DNA of 64,000 nt from JAIRNF01 sp031551125 (GTDB lineage Bacteria; Bacteroidota; Bacteroidia; Bacteroidales; UBA932): positions 5,852 to 69,851 of the forward strand of contig JAVBOB010000003.1 in assembly GCA_031551125.1 (NCBI GenBank). Direction: 5' to 3'. A program made the position numbers and the translations under genes. Below, one piece after another: positions 50,195-59,300 of the stretch. The notes beneath the pieces are model-generated. The model saw only the letters and a program-made list of their open reading frames with translations, was not told the DNA's origin and did not search any database. Within the stretch, counting starts at the first letter, position 1, and the number at the start of each line of letters is the position of its first letter.

Positions 50195-50310
50195 TAACTC
50201 AAGTTGCTACTTATTACCCCCAACCCCCTGAAGGGGGCTTTAGTCTGTGCAAACGACTTCCAAGCGTTCAACTTTACAGTAGTCGGGTTCCCCCCTTTAG
50301 GTAATAGTGA
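50195..50310. repeat. Composite family B repeat, copy 2 (inverted relative to 5105)
   Basis: CTCAAGTTGCTA, then the hairpin CCCCCTGAAGGGGG, GTCTGTGCAAA, CAGTAGTCGGGTT and CCCCCC in the same order as the reverse complement of 5105-5225. The second hairpin is degraded. Confidence 0.75.
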
Positions 50311-50422
50311 TCGGCCTTTTATAGCTAGCAACTCGAATTATATATGCCTATGCTGAGAAAAAGCCCTCTTCAGGGAACTAGGGGATAAAGCGTAACGCCT
50401 TTCACCGTTTACCCTATTTTAT

Positions 50423-50430
50423 TACCTTTG
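50423..50430 (+). promoter_or_regulatory. TAnnTTTG -7 box for pheT
   Basis: TACCTTTG, 27 bases upstream of the ATG at 50457. Confidence 0.55.
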
Positions 50431-50456
50431 CAACTTACATTTTTATCCCATCACCT

Positions 50457-52910
50457 ATGAAAATATCGTACAGCTGGCTAAAGAATTACATTAATACGCA
50501 GGAATCTCCGGAAAAAATTGCAGAGATATTAACCTCTATCGGTCTCGAAGTGGAAGCGGTAGAAGAAGTCGAAGCAGTAAAAGGCGGACTTAAAGGCGTT
50601 GTAGTTGGGCATGTTGTTGAGTGCGGTAAACATCCTGAAGCCGACAGACTTAGCGTAACCAAAGTTGATATTGGAACAGGCGAACCGCTTCAAATAGTTT
50701 GCGGCGCACCCAACGTTGCCGCAGGACAGAAGGTGGCAGTAGCTACTGTTGGAGCAACGCTGTACTTTTCATCAGGTGAAGAGGTTAAAATAAAAAAATC
50801 TAAGCTTCGCGGAGTTGATTCACTAGGCATGATTTGCGCTGAAGATGAGCTCGGGCTCGGAAAAGACCATGACGGTATTATGGTACTCTCACCCGATGCT
50901 CCCGTTGGTACTCCCGTTAGTGAATACTTTAAGCTGGAAAGCGATTATGTTTTTGAAATAGGGCTAACGCCCAACCGTATAGATGCGGCCTCACATATTG
51001 GTGTTGCTCGCGATTTAGCAGCCTACCTAATTAGTAAAGGACAACCGGTTAACTTCAGCTATCCAAGCGTTGATGACTTTAAGGTTGATAACGACAGCAA
51101 CCATTACAACATTGTAGTTGAAAACGTTGAGGCATGTCCCCGCTACTCGGGTATTACCGTGTCAAATGTACATGTAGGTCCGTCTCCCGAAAGTTTTCAA
51201 GCAAGGTTAAGAAGCATTGGTATTACGCCTAAAAATAATGTGGTTGACATTACCAACTTTATCATACATGAGCTAGGGCAGCCCCTACACGCCTTCGACG
51301 CAGATAAAATAAAGGGTAAAAAGGTGGTAGTACGTACCTGTCCGGAAGGTACCCCCTTCACTACGCTTGATGATAAGGAGCGCAAGCTCAGCACACAAGA
51401 CTTAATGATTTGCAACGCTTCCGAGCCTATGTGTATTGCGGGAGTATTTGGCGGTGTTGACTCGGGTATTACCGAAACCACTACCAACATATTTATTGAG
51501 AGCGCCTACTTTAACCCCGTATGGGTAAGAAAAACCGCTCGCCGACACGGGTTAAATACCGACGCATCATTCCGTTACGAACGCGGCGCCGACCCCAACA
51601 TTACCGTTTACGCCCTAAAGCGCGCAGCCATACTGGTAAAAGAGTTAGGTGGCGGTGAAATTACATCAGAAATTGTTGATGTGTACCCAACAGCTGTTGC
51701 TCCTGTCAAAGTTGAGCTAAGCTACGCTAATATTACGCGTCTTATCGGAAAGCTTATTGAGCCGCAACAGCTGAAAACCATTTTGCTTGCTCTTGAGTTC
51801 AAGATTGAAAACGAAACGGCAGAAGGCTTAACAGTAAGCGTACCCACCTACCGCGTTGATGTGCTACGCGAGTGTGATGTGGTGGAAGAAATACTTCGCA
51901 TATACAGCTACAACAACGTTGAAATACCACTGCAAGTACGCTCAAGCCTATCATACCAAACAAAGCCCGATAAAACGGCGATGGTTACTGCCCTATCAAA
52001 CTTTTTAAGCGATAACGGCTTCCGCGAAATCATGTCAAACTCGCTGACTAAAGCAGGATACTTTGAGAACCTTGCCGGTTTCGATACTACATCGCTGGTT
52101 CGCATACTTAACCCGTTAAGTAACGATTTGAGCGTAATGCGTCCAACCCTTATGTTCAGCGGCCTTGAAACCATTGCGCATAATATTAACCGCAAAAACA
52201 GCAACCTTAAGCTGTACGAGTTTGGTAACGCGTACATACTAAATGCTGAAAAGGGCAAAGAAAATCTGAAAGCATACTCGGAAGATTACCGGCTGGGTAT
52301 TTTCATAACCGGAAGCACAGGGCTGCAATCATGGAACAGCAAGCCTGTTGACGTAAGCTTCTTCCACATTCGCGGAACGGTAGAGATGCTACTGGAGCGT
52401 TTCGGTATTGACATGCTACAGCTCAACGAAGAAAGCCTGTCATCACCATACCTAAGTGATGGCATTCGCTATACGCTAAACGGGAAAACGTTGGTAGAGC
52501 TGGGCTTGGTATCAAAGTCGGTACGCGCTAAACTCGATATTCGCCAAGATGTATATGCTGCAACATTTTACTGGAGTACGTTTATGTCCTTCATAAAAAA
52601 GCATACGGTAAAGTATCAGGAGCTGCCAAAATATCCTGAAGTAAAGCGCGATTTGGCGTTAGTAGTAGATCAAAAGATTACCTACAGCCAGCTGTACCAA
52701 ATTGCCTACAAAACAGAGAAACAGCTGCTGCGCAAGCTAAGCCTATTTGATGTGTACGAAGGTAAGAACCTACCTGAAGGTAAAAAGCAATACGCTCTCA
52801 GTTTTGTACTGCGTGATGACGAGAAGACGCTTACCGACCAACAGGTGGAAGCTATTATGAGTAAGCTACTAAAAGCCTTTGAAGCACAAACCGGAGCACA
52901 GCTGAGGTAG
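50457..52910 (+). CDS. pheT: Phenylalanyl-tRNA synthetase beta subunit
   Basis: This 817-residue beta chain of the (alpha-beta)2 enzyme charges tRNA-Phe. It opens MKISYSWLKNYI. Domains in order are an EMAP/tRNA-binding OB fold at about residues 40-155 (VVGHVVECGKHPEADRLSVTKVD), the B3/B4 editing region (DITNFIIHELGQPLHAFDADKIKG), the B5 domain, the catalytic-like core, and a C-terminal FDX-ACB anticodon-binding domain (PKYPEVKRDLALVVDQKITYSQL). pheS is not adjacent; the next gene is unrelated. Confidence 0.97.
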   Translation: MKISYSWLKNYINTQESPEKIAEILTSIGLEVEAVEEVEAVKGGLKGVVVGHVVECGKHPEADRLSVTKVDIGTGEPLQIVCGAPNVAAGQKVAVATVGATLYFSSGEEVKIKKSKLRGVDSLGMICAEDELGLGKDHDGIMVLSPDAPVGTPVSEYFKLESDYVFEIGLTPNRIDAASHIGVARDLAAYLISKGQPVNFSYPSVDDFKVDNDSNHYNIVVENVEACPRYSGITVSNVHVGPSPESFQARLRSIGITPKNNVVDITNFIIHELGQPLHAFDADKIKGKKVVVRTCPEGTPFTTLDDKERKLSTQDLMICNASEPMCIAGVFGGVDSGITETTTNIFIESAYFNPVWVRKTARRHGLNTDASFRYERGADPNITVYALKRAAILVKELGGGEITSEIVDVYPTAVAPVKVELSYANITRLIGKLIEPQQLKTILLALEFKIENETAEGLTVSVPTYRVDVLRECDVVEEILRIYSYNNVEIPLQVRSSLSYQTKPDKTAMVTALSNFLSDNGFREIMSNSLTKAGYFENLAGFDTTSLVRILNPLSNDLSVMRPTLMFSGLETIAHNINRKNSNLKLYEFGNAYILNAEKGKENLKAYSEDYRLGIFITGSTGLQSWNSKPVDVSFFHIRGTVEMLLERFGIDMLQLNEESLSSPYLSDGIRYTLNGKTLVELGLVSKSVRAKLDIRQDVYAATFYWSTFMSFIKKHTVKYQELPKYPEVKRDLALVVDQKITYSQLYQIAYKTEKQLLRKLSLFDVYEGKNLPEGKKQYALSFVLRDDEKTLTDQQVEAIMSKLLKAFEAQTGAQLR

Positions 52911-52975
52911 CTCTCTTTGTGAATAGTGAGTAGTGAAAGGTGAATAAAACAATAGCAATAGCCATCATTAGAATC

Positions 52976-53008
52976 GTCATTGCGAGCGTAGCGAAGCAAT
53001 CTATTTAA
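52976..53008. repeat. TTGCGAG...GAAGCAATC repeat (family C), half copy
   Basis: CGTCATTGCGAGCGTAGCGA followed by AGCAATCT; the complementary right half is missing. Confidence 0.65.
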
Positions 53009-53021
53009 TACAGAACAAAGC

Positions 53022-53224
53022 GACCGAACGCCACAAAGTGGCAGCTTATTTCAGCCTAATGGCAAAGCGCAGCCACGCCTTGTGATAAAACATTAGTGAA
53101 GGTTTTTGCGCGCGAAATACCATAAAATATTCGAAGTAGTAACGTAAGTCGCGCGCAAAGCAAAATTATACACCACAAGCCCAACCCGATGCGTTGGGCT
53201 AAAGTAAGTTGGACTTTCAGCCCG
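53022..53224. repeat. Mini-palindrome element (family E), copy 2
   Basis: GCCAC-AAA-GTGGC (53030-53042), a pair of 11-base arms TTTGCGCGCGA (53105-53115) / TCGCGCGCAAA (53149-53159), and AGCCCAAC ... GTTGGGCT (53178-53200). The ending AAGTAAGTTGGACTTTCAGCCCG parallels the end of copy 1. It fills the gap from pheT to the next gene. Confidence 0.7.
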
Positions 53225-53244
53225 AAACGCAACAAATCTTTCCT

Positions 53245-54036
53245 ATGAAAACATCTACCAAGCTACATCTCTCAAAAATATCAATCAGGCTGATTATTAT
53301 TGCAGCCATTTACCTGCTATTTGCCGCAATATTTTACCTATTCAAATTCTTTTTTCGGGATATTGATCTGGACAAAATCGCCGATTTGATTGGCATACTA
53401 AGCCTGTATGCCGGCGCTGCCATAACAATTGCAGGAATACTTTGCGTTTGCCTTAACCTTAGCCTAGCTACCGGACATAAGCTGGGCGATATAGCAAATG
53501 AACCCACAAAGCAACACATAGGAAAATGGTTAGGAATAGGAATACTTGGAACGGCTGTGGCTGTTGCGGCATTCTTTTTTATTGCCAAACAAACATCAAT
53601 AAACAGTAGAATATCCCGACTGAAGTCGAAAACAGCCGTTTTAATTAACTCGTATCAAAAAAATATCGACGAACTGCCGCTTATGGTATCAGGTACTGAA
53701 CGCTTAGAGGAAGCGTTAGAATTGTTGAAAATTTTGTCAAACCAGCTATCACCTGTATCCGATGTTAGAATAATTTTTCAAGATACGGTAAAAGGAATAC
53801 CAATGACGGTTCAGCTGGCAACATGGGATGAACCCGATATGTTGGTAAGCAATGGTCTTGGCGATAACATATACAAGTGCGAAGATGATGGAGAGTGCGA
53901 TTTTCTAACAAGCGTATTTGCCAACAACAATACCGACACAACATTCATCCGAATGGAATATGGCGAATACCAATACTTTTACGCATTCAACAGTAATGAA
54001 CAACGGTTTGTTTTGAGGTTTACGGAAGGCCGATAA
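53245..54036 (+). CDS. Hypothetical membrane protein
   Basis: This 263-residue protein has three transmembrane helices (about residues 14-32, 48-70 and 92-112). A soluble C-terminal domain of about 150 residues starts with a charged helix (INSRISRLKSKTAVLINSYQKNIDEL) and continues with beta-rich sequence (VRIIFQDTVKGIPMTVQLATWDEPD). I recognise no family. The ATG at 53245 is chosen because the upstream in-frame TTG at 53209 lies inside the family E repeat. It lies 5 bases before the first DUF3667 gene and is probably cotranscribed. Confidence 0.75.
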   Translation: MKTSTKLHLSKISIRLIIIAAIYLLFAAIFYLFKFFFRDIDLDKIADLIGILSLYAGAAITIAGILCVCLNLSLATGHKLGDIANEPTKQHIGKWLGIGILGTAVAVAAFFFIAKQTSINSRISRLKSKTAVLINSYQKNIDELPLMVSGTERLEEALELLKILSNQLSPVSDVRIIFQDTVKGIPMTVQLATWDEPDMLVSNGLGDNIYKCEDDGECDFLTSVFANNNTDTTFIRMEYGEYQYFYAFNSNEQRFVLRFTEGR

Positions 54037-54041
54037 TCCTT

Positions 54042-54974
54042 ATGAAAAGAAAGAAGCGTAGCTTGCCGGTAGAAACGCAGTGCCGTAACTGCGGTGCCCA
54101 CCTCAGCGGACGATATTGCCACGAGTGTGGGCAAGATGTGTTGAAAGGAACTGAAAAATCGGTATTCCGGTTAAGCTACATCGCTATTGAAAACGCTTTC
54201 TCTCTCGACAACAAAATCTTTGTCACCCTTAAACGCCTGCTGTTTTCCCCCGGATACCTGAGCAAAGAATATGTAAAAGGACACATAGCTCGCTACGTAC
54301 ATCCGGCTAAGCTGTTTTGGTTCATCACGTTGTTGCTGTTCATGGTTACCGCATGGTACCTAGCACGTGAAATCGATACTCAACAAGCAAAACAAAAGAA
54401 TAAAACAGGCACAGAGCAAACGTTTAACGTTTCCTCGCTGATTGACAGCCTGGCAACTGCCGGACGCATCAAAGCATCCGATACAGCCAAACTAAACCTA
54501 ATAGCGAGAAATGCTCAGGATGCGATAGCGATTTCAAAAGAAAAAGATAAGGAAAATCCGGATGCGAAGTATGATAAGCTGAAAAGGTTTATGTCAAATG
54601 CAACAACGTATCTTCCATACATCAGCCTCTTTTTCATTCCCGTTTTCGCATTTTTGTTGCTACTATTCTTCCGCCGAAAACATTTGGCCTACATTGATCA
54701 TTTTGTATTTGCCTTGCACTTTCATGCGTTTGTGTTTCTCCTTTTGCTAATTTCTATCCTCTTAGTAATAGCCTTTCCTAAGCTGGCGTTACTCGGTTGG
54801 ATAATGCTACTGTTACCCTATATTTATTTTTCCATCGCTGTATATCATTTTTATAAACCGAAAATTACAGGACTTATATTTCGTTCCCTGCTAGCTGCAT
54901 TTATTTATTGTATTTTGTTGTCAACCATCATCGGATTGGCTACCGCACTTTTTACCAAAGGAGTGTACTGGTAG
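54042..54974 (+). CDS. DUF3667 zinc-ribbon membrane protein, paralog 1
   Basis: This 310-residue protein has an N-terminal zinc ribbon (CRNCGAHLSGRYCHECGQD, four cysteines). The DUF3667 segment follows (SVFRLSYIAIENAFSLDNK). A hydrophobic region has about five transmembrane helices, starting at AKLFWFITLLLFMVTAWY and continuing YLPYISLFFIPVFAFLLLLFFRRKHLAYIDHFVFALHFHAF. The function of the family is unknown. The neighbouring gene is a paralog sharing an exact 56-base block. Confidence 0.9.
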   Translation: MKRKKRSLPVETQCRNCGAHLSGRYCHECGQDVLKGTEKSVFRLSYIAIENAFSLDNKIFVTLKRLLFSPGYLSKEYVKGHIARYVHPAKLFWFITLLLFMVTAWYLAREIDTQQAKQKNKTGTEQTFNVSSLIDSLATAGRIKASDTAKLNLIARNAQDAIAISKEKDKENPDAKYDKLKRFMSNATTYLPYISLFFIPVFAFLLLLFFRRKHLAYIDHFVFALHFHAFVFLLLLISILLVIAFPKLALLGWIMLLLPYIYFSIAVYHFYKPKITGLIFRSLLAAFIYCILLSTIIGLATALFTKGVYW

Positions 54975-55007
54975 CGTATAGCCATTGATACTGTGCATAC
55001 TACATTA

Positions 55008-55922
55008 ATGAAAAGAAAACAGCCCACAGATACCCATTGCCGCAACTGCGAAACTCTACTGAAAGGCAGGTACTGCCACCAGTGTGGACAAGATGTGTAT
55101 GCGGGTACCGAAAAGTCGGTATTTCGGTTAAGCTACATCGCTATTGAAAACGCTTTCTCTCTCGACAACAAAATCTTTGTTACCCTCAAGCGCCTGCTGT
55201 TTTACCCCGGATATTTGAGCAAAGAATATATAAACGGACGCATTGTAAGCTACGTACATCCGGCTAAGCTGTTTTGGTTTATTGCGCTGGTACTATTTAC
55301 CATTACCGCATGGACCGTATCAAAAGCGGTTAATGTTAACCGTAAAGAGATTAATCAACAACGGCAAGAAATAATGCAAGATGTTGCCCAGCTGAAATAT
55401 GCCGATAGTACCATCATAAGTAAGATTATTGAGAAGCACACAAAAGATACAAACAAATCGTCATCATACACCATAACCGGTGATTGGGATGGCTTAGACG
55501 ATATTGACAAGTACAGTTCCCAAGTACTCGGATACCTTCCCTATGCCAGCCCTACCGTTGTTCCGGCCTTTGCCTTTCTATTACTACTATTCTTTCGCCG
55601 GAAACACTTTGCTTATGTCGATCACTTTGTATTTGCGCTACACTTTCACTCGTTTATTCTCATACTATTCATTTTGCTATTGTTATTAAATCTGCTATTT
55701 CCAAACGTCAGCTTCAGTACTCCCGCATCTATCGCTATTACTTTTATACCCTACGTTTACTTTACAGTGGGCGTTTACCACCTTTATAAACCAAAAGTTG
55801 CAGGGCTGATTCTTAAACCTTTTTTCATTAGCGTCATATACTTCGTTGTTTTGCTAGTAGCAACAATAGTATTGACGTTGGCACTTATATTTATTATCAC
55901 CGGTGAAAACCCGCTGAATTAA
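55008..55922 (+). CDS. DUF3667 zinc-ribbon membrane protein, paralog 2
   Basis: The 304-residue product from the ATG at 55008 has zinc ribbon CRNCETLLKGRYCHQCGQD. The same DUF3667 core and membrane helices as the preceding gene follow; HFVFALHF is identical. The central soluble loop between helices 1 and 2 differs completely from paralog 1. The TM loop is flanked by RRKHFAYVDHF. It lies 33 bases downstream and arose by tandem duplication. An in-frame GTG at 54993 is a less likely start. Confidence 0.9.
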   Translation: MKRKQPTDTHCRNCETLLKGRYCHQCGQDVYAGTEKSVFRLSYIAIENAFSLDNKIFVTLKRLLFYPGYLSKEYINGRIVSYVHPAKLFWFIALVLFTITAWTVSKAVNVNRKEINQQRQEIMQDVAQLKYADSTIISKIIEKHTKDTNKSSSYTITGDWDGLDDIDKYSSQVLGYLPYASPTVVPAFAFLLLLFFRRKHFAYVDHFVFALHFHSFILILFILLLLLNLLFPNVSFSTPASIAITFIPYVYFTVGVYHLYKPKVAGLILKPFFISVIYFVVLLVATIVLTLALIFIITGENPLN

Positions 55923-55973
55923 AAAAAGTGACTATACTTGTGCTCAACTATATTTAAAATAAAACAGCTATTA

Positions 55974-56837
55974 ATGAAACGTTATTTATCTCTAGTAAAA
56001 TTTGCTCACACCTTGTTTGCCATGCCGTTTGCGCTTATTGGTTTCTTTTTGGCATACCACGAGCACCCTGAAATACCGTTTCGTTGGATACTACTTTTAC
56101 TTGTAGTGCTATGTATGGTATTTGCCCGTAATGCGGCTATGGGTTTCAACCGCTATGCCGACCGTAAGATTGATGCAAGAAACGAACGAACGGCAGAACG
56201 TGATATTCCCTCAGGAAAAATCAGCCCCCAATCAGCCCTCTGGTTCGTAATTATAAATGCTGCTCTATTTTGTATAACCTGCGCGTTCATTAATAGGCTA
56301 ACCCTTATACTGGCGCCTGTTGCGCTGGCTGTTGTGTTAGGCTACAGCTACACCAAACGCTTTACCTCTCTTTGCCATTTTGTACTGGGTTTAGGCTTAG
56401 CTATTGCACCGGCGGGCGCCTACATTGCCGTTACCGGAAGCTTTGCCCCTACGCCATTCATATATTCGGCCATTGTGCTGCTATGGACGGCAGGCTTCGA
56501 TATTATATACGCGCTACAAGACGAGGCATTTGATAACAGCGAGTCGCTGAAATCGATACCCGCCCGCATAGGGATAAAAAATGCGATGCTGGTTTCCAAC
56601 CTGCTTCATTTTGTGGTAATGGGTTTTGTTATTTTTCTAGGAATATCACAGGGTTTTGGTCTATTCTACACCATTGGTGCAGCAATATTTATTGTACTGC
56701 TAGCGTACCAGCACCTCATTATTAGCCCAACCGATTTACGACGAATAAACGCAGCCTTCTTTACCACCAATGGAGCAGCCAGCGTGCTGTTTGCCATATT
56801 CAACATTCTTGAGTTTTACATTCATATTTCGCTTTAG
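55974..56837 (+). CDS. UbiA-family polyprenyltransferase
   Basis: This 287-residue polytopic protein has the two aspartate-rich motifs of UbiA prenyltransferases: NRYADRKIDARNERTAERDIPSG near residue 60 and DEAFDNSESLKSIPARIG near 190. Eight or nine membrane helices are present. It attaches a polyprenyl chain to an aromatic acceptor during quinone synthesis. In menaquinone-using Bacteroidota this UbiA-like type may act in the futalosine route (MqnP-like), but no other men or mqn gene is in the window. The start is ATG; an upstream TTG at 55938 is unlikely. Confidence 0.9.
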   Translation: MKRYLSLVKFAHTLFAMPFALIGFFLAYHEHPEIPFRWILLLLVVLCMVFARNAAMGFNRYADRKIDARNERTAERDIPSGKISPQSALWFVIINAALFCITCAFINRLTLILAPVALAVVLGYSYTKRFTSLCHFVLGLGLAIAPAGAYIAVTGSFAPTPFIYSAIVLLWTAGFDIIYALQDEAFDNSESLKSIPARIGIKNAMLVSNLLHFVVMGFVIFLGISQGFGLFYTIGAAIFIVLLAYQHLIISPTDLRRINAAFFTTNGAASVLFAIFNILEFYIHISL

Positions 56838-56934
56838 CGTGATGCGTTAAGCGTTAAACGAAAAAGCTAGATTTGCGTACTACGATATATGATATACGAA
56901 AAAGGTTGATCTATAATACATAAATAGCTATACC

Positions 56935-57459
56935 ATGATAGATAATACATTTACCCCATTACACGTTGACGATTTACTGGTAAATCCTGTAAACCTTATT
57001 GCTAAAAACTGGATGCTGATTACTGCCGGAAACAGTACATCATACAACACCATGACAGCCAGCTGGGGCGGGCTGGGGCATATGTGGAATAAGCCCTGTG
57101 CGTTTATCGTTATTCGTCCGCAACGCTACACGTTTGAGTTTACGGAACGTTTCGACTCATTCAGCCTTTGCTTCTTTGACGAAATTTACCGCCATGCGCT
57201 GAACGTTTGCGGAAGCAAATCCGGACGCAATACGGATAAGGTAAAGGAAGCCGGGCTCCACACGTTGTTTACTCCAAAAGGTACGCCTGTTTTTCGTGAA
57301 GCAAGCTTGGTACTGGAGTGCAAGAAGCTCTACGCTCAGCTTTGCGTTGAAGAAAACTTCATTGATAAATCAATTATTGATGCTGTTTACCCCAAAAAGG
57401 ATTTCCATAAGCTGTACATTGCCGAAATAACGGATGCTTGGACGAAAGTTGGTGAATAA
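56935..57459 (+). CDS. Flavin reductase family protein
   Basis: This 174-residue protein has the split-barrel flavin-binding fold seen in flavin reductases: NPVNLIAKNWMLITAGNSTSYNTMTASWGGLGHMWNKPCAFIVIRPQRYTFEF, then SLCFFDEIYRHALNVCGSKSGRNTDKVKEAGL. It binds FMN and may reduce flavin or act on an unknown substrate. The gene stands alone, about 100 bases after ubiA-like. Confidence 0.88.
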   Translation: MIDNTFTPLHVDDLLVNPVNLIAKNWMLITAGNSTSYNTMTASWGGLGHMWNKPCAFIVIRPQRYTFEFTERFDSFSLCFFDEIYRHALNVCGSKSGRNTDKVKEAGLHTLFTPKGTPVFREASLVLECKKLYAQLCVEENFIDKSIIDAVYPKKDFHKLYIAEITDAWTKVGE

Positions 57460-57492
57460 GTTAACCCAACTACTTGGTATAAAACTACCTCA

Positions 57493-57546
57493 TGCGAGCG
57501 AAGCGAGGCAATCTGTTTTATTTGAGTAGATTGCTTCGCTTCGTTC
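57493..57546. repeat. TTGCGAG...GAAGCAATC repeat (family C), copy 5
   Basis: TGCGAGCGAAGCGAGGCAATC and GATTGCTTCGCTTCGTTC form an inverted repeat around TTTTATTTGA. Confidence 0.75.
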
Positions 57547-57549
57547 TAT

Positions 57550-57649
57550 CACCCCCAACCCCCTAAAGGGGGCTTTGGTCTGTGCAAATAATTTGCAAAC
57601 GTTTAGTTATTGCAGCAACCAAGCCCCCTTTAGGGGGTTGGGGGGTAAT
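57550..57649. repeat. Composite family B repeat, copy 3
   Basis: Two facing hairpins, CCCCCTAAAGGGGG (57559-57572) and the mirrored unit ending at 57647, enclose TTTGGTCTGTGCAAA. The linker differs from copies 1 and 2. Together with the family C copy it accounts for most of the 57460-57817 gap. Confidence 0.75.
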
Positions 57650-57744
57650 CGTTAGCTATAAATCAACGCTAAGAATTGTTGTTCAACATACTATTTTCCC
57701 GCTTAGCTCTCGCAACTTGCTACTAACCATTCACCTAAAAATTG

Positions 57745-57752
57745 TATTTTTG
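57745..57752 (+). promoter_or_regulatory. TAnnTTTG -7 box for the oxoamine synthase gene
   Basis: TATTTTTG, 66 bases upstream of the GTG start. Confidence 0.45.
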
Positions 57753-57817
57753 CAATTCAAAAATAGAATAACAGGTACACCAAAATTCGGAACCAGTTTA
57801 AACTAAAAGATAGTATC

Positions 57818-59095
57818 GTGGATATATTTGAAAAAATCAGAAACAGCTCGCAAGGCCCTCTTGGACAATACGCAAAAGATGTACATGGTTACCTCATGTT
57901 TCCTAAGCTTGAGGGCGAAATCCAACCTCGCGTAAAGTTTCGCGGTAAAGAAGTTCTTGCATGGAGTTTCAACAACTACCTAGGACTTGCTAACCACCCC
58001 GAAGTACGTAAGGCCGACGCCGAAGGTGCTGCACAGTTTGGTATGGCTGCCCCAATGGGCGCTCGTATGATGTCGGGACAAACCCGCTATCACGAACAGC
58101 TGGAGGATGAGCTCGCTGCTTTTGTAAGCAAGCCGGCCGCATACCTTTGCAACTTTGGCTACCAAGCCATGATTTCTATTATTGACGCATTGGTTGGCCG
58201 CCACGATGTAATTGTGTATGACTCAGACTCACACGCTTGCATTGTTGACGGTAAGCGTTTGCATGTAGGAAAGAGCTACGTGTTCAAACATAACGATATG
58301 ACCGACCTCCGCAAACAGCTAACCCGTGCTACGGAAACGGTTGCAACAACAGGCGGTGGAATACTGGTTATTACCGAAGGTATGTTTGGTATGTCGGGGG
58401 TACTCGGTGACTTAAAAGGCATCACCGACTTAAAGAAAGATTTCAGCTTCCGCCTGCTGGTTGACGATGCTCACGGCTTTGGCTGTATGGGCCCCACAGG
58501 TGCCGGAACTGCCGAACACTTTGGCGTGCAGGATAAGGTAGATCTCTACTTTGCCACCTTTGCTAAGTCTATGGCCGGAATTGGTGCATTTATAGCTTGT
58601 GATGAGGATATTGTAACTTTCTTACAGTACAATCTTCGCTCGCAAATTTTCGCTAAGTCGCTACCCATGCCTATGGTAATTGGGTCGCTGAAGCGTTTGG
58701 AGCTAATCAGAAACCATCCGGAATACAGAGAAAAGTTGTGGACTATTGTTCGTGCTCTACAAAACGGACTACGCGAGCGTGGCTTTGACCTTGGCAAAAC
58801 ACAGTCGCCTGTTACTCCCGTTTACATGCACGGCTCGGAGTATGAAGCAGGTAACCTGCTCATCGACCTTCGTGAAAATCACGGTGTATTCTGTTCTATG
58901 GTGGCCTATCCGGTTATCCCTAAGGGACAAATTCTTCTTCGCCTTATTCCAACAGCAACCCACTCACTGGAAGATGTTGAATATACGCTTAAAGCATTCT
59001 CTGACTGTAAGGAAAAATTGGCCAGCGGATACTACCAAGGCACTGCATTCAGCAAGGCTATTGCCGAAGAAAGAAACAAGGGAAGCAAACAGTAA
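57818..59095 (+). CDS. Alpha-oxoamine synthase-family PLP enzyme (serine palmitoyltransferase-like)
   Basis: This 425-residue fold-type I PLP enzyme has a SHACIVDG motif (H139 stacks on PLP), DDAHG at 216-220 and the Schiff-base lysine K250 in FATFAKSMAGIGAF. The family comprises serine palmitoyltransferase, 2-amino-3-ketobutyrate CoA ligase, BioF and cysteate acyltransferases. ARMMSGQTRYHEQLE and the FAKSMAGIG context favour a lipid-forming member (sphingolipid or sulfonolipid first step). The substrate is not certain. The start is GTG, and a terminator hairpin follows. Confidence 0.87.
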   Translation: MDIFEKIRNSSQGPLGQYAKDVHGYLMFPKLEGEIQPRVKFRGKEVLAWSFNNYLGLANHPEVRKADAEGAAQFGMAAPMGARMMSGQTRYHEQLEDELAAFVSKPAAYLCNFGYQAMISIIDALVGRHDVIVYDSDSHACIVDGKRLHVGKSYVFKHNDMTDLRKQLTRATETVATTGGGILVITEGMFGMSGVLGDLKGITDLKKDFSFRLLVDDAHGFGCMGPTGAGTAEHFGVQDKVDLYFATFAKSMAGIGAFIACDEDIVTFLQYNLRSQIFAKSLPMPMVIGSLKRLELIRNHPEYREKLWTIVRALQNGLRERGFDLGKTQSPVTPVYMHGSEYEAGNLLIDLRENHGVFCSMVAYPVIPKGQILLRLIPTATHSLEDVEYTLKAFSDCKEKLASGYYQGTAFSKAIAEERNKGSKQ

Positions 59096-59131
59096 CCTGA
59101 TAGAAGTCAGAAGACAGAAATAAGAATATAC

Positions 59132-59167
59132 AAGAAACGCCTTCTCCGCTTGGAGAAGGCGTTTCTT
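59132..59167 (+). terminator. Terminator of the oxoamine synthase gene
   Basis: 16-base perfect arms AAGAAACGCCTTCTCC / GGAGAAGGCGTTTCTT with loop GCTT. Confidence 0.85.
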
Positions 59168-59192
59168 ATTTTGCACAATCTTAAAACCTACC

Positions 59193-59262
59193 CGTCAATT
59201 GCGAGCGAAGCGAAGCAATCTCTTCAAATCAGCGGATTGCTTCGCTTCGCTCGCAATGACGC
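59193..59262. repeat. TTGCGAG...GAAGCAATC repeat (family C), copy 6
   Basis: CGTCAATTGCGAGCGAAGCG and GCTTCGCTCGCAATGACG form a near-perfect inverted repeat around CTTCAAATCAGCG. Confidence 0.8.
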
Positions 59263-59267
59263 TCTAG

Positions 59268-59300
59268 TAAAAAAGCACCTCGCCTTTGAAGCGGGGTGCT
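59268..59300 (-). terminator. Terminator of trxB
   Basis: AGCACCTCGC / GCGGGGTGCT stem (one G-U pair); on the minus strand it is followed by a run of six T. Confidence 0.75.

Larger units (their letters stand above)
49799..50456. other. Repeat-rich intergenic region upstream of pheT
   Basis: Contains a GTGAATGGTGAG-type string (49929-49960), a family A hairpin (50037-50076), a composite family B element (50195-50310), a further degenerate family B hairpin (50359-50393) and the pheT promoter box. I see no coding sequence. Confidence 0.65.
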
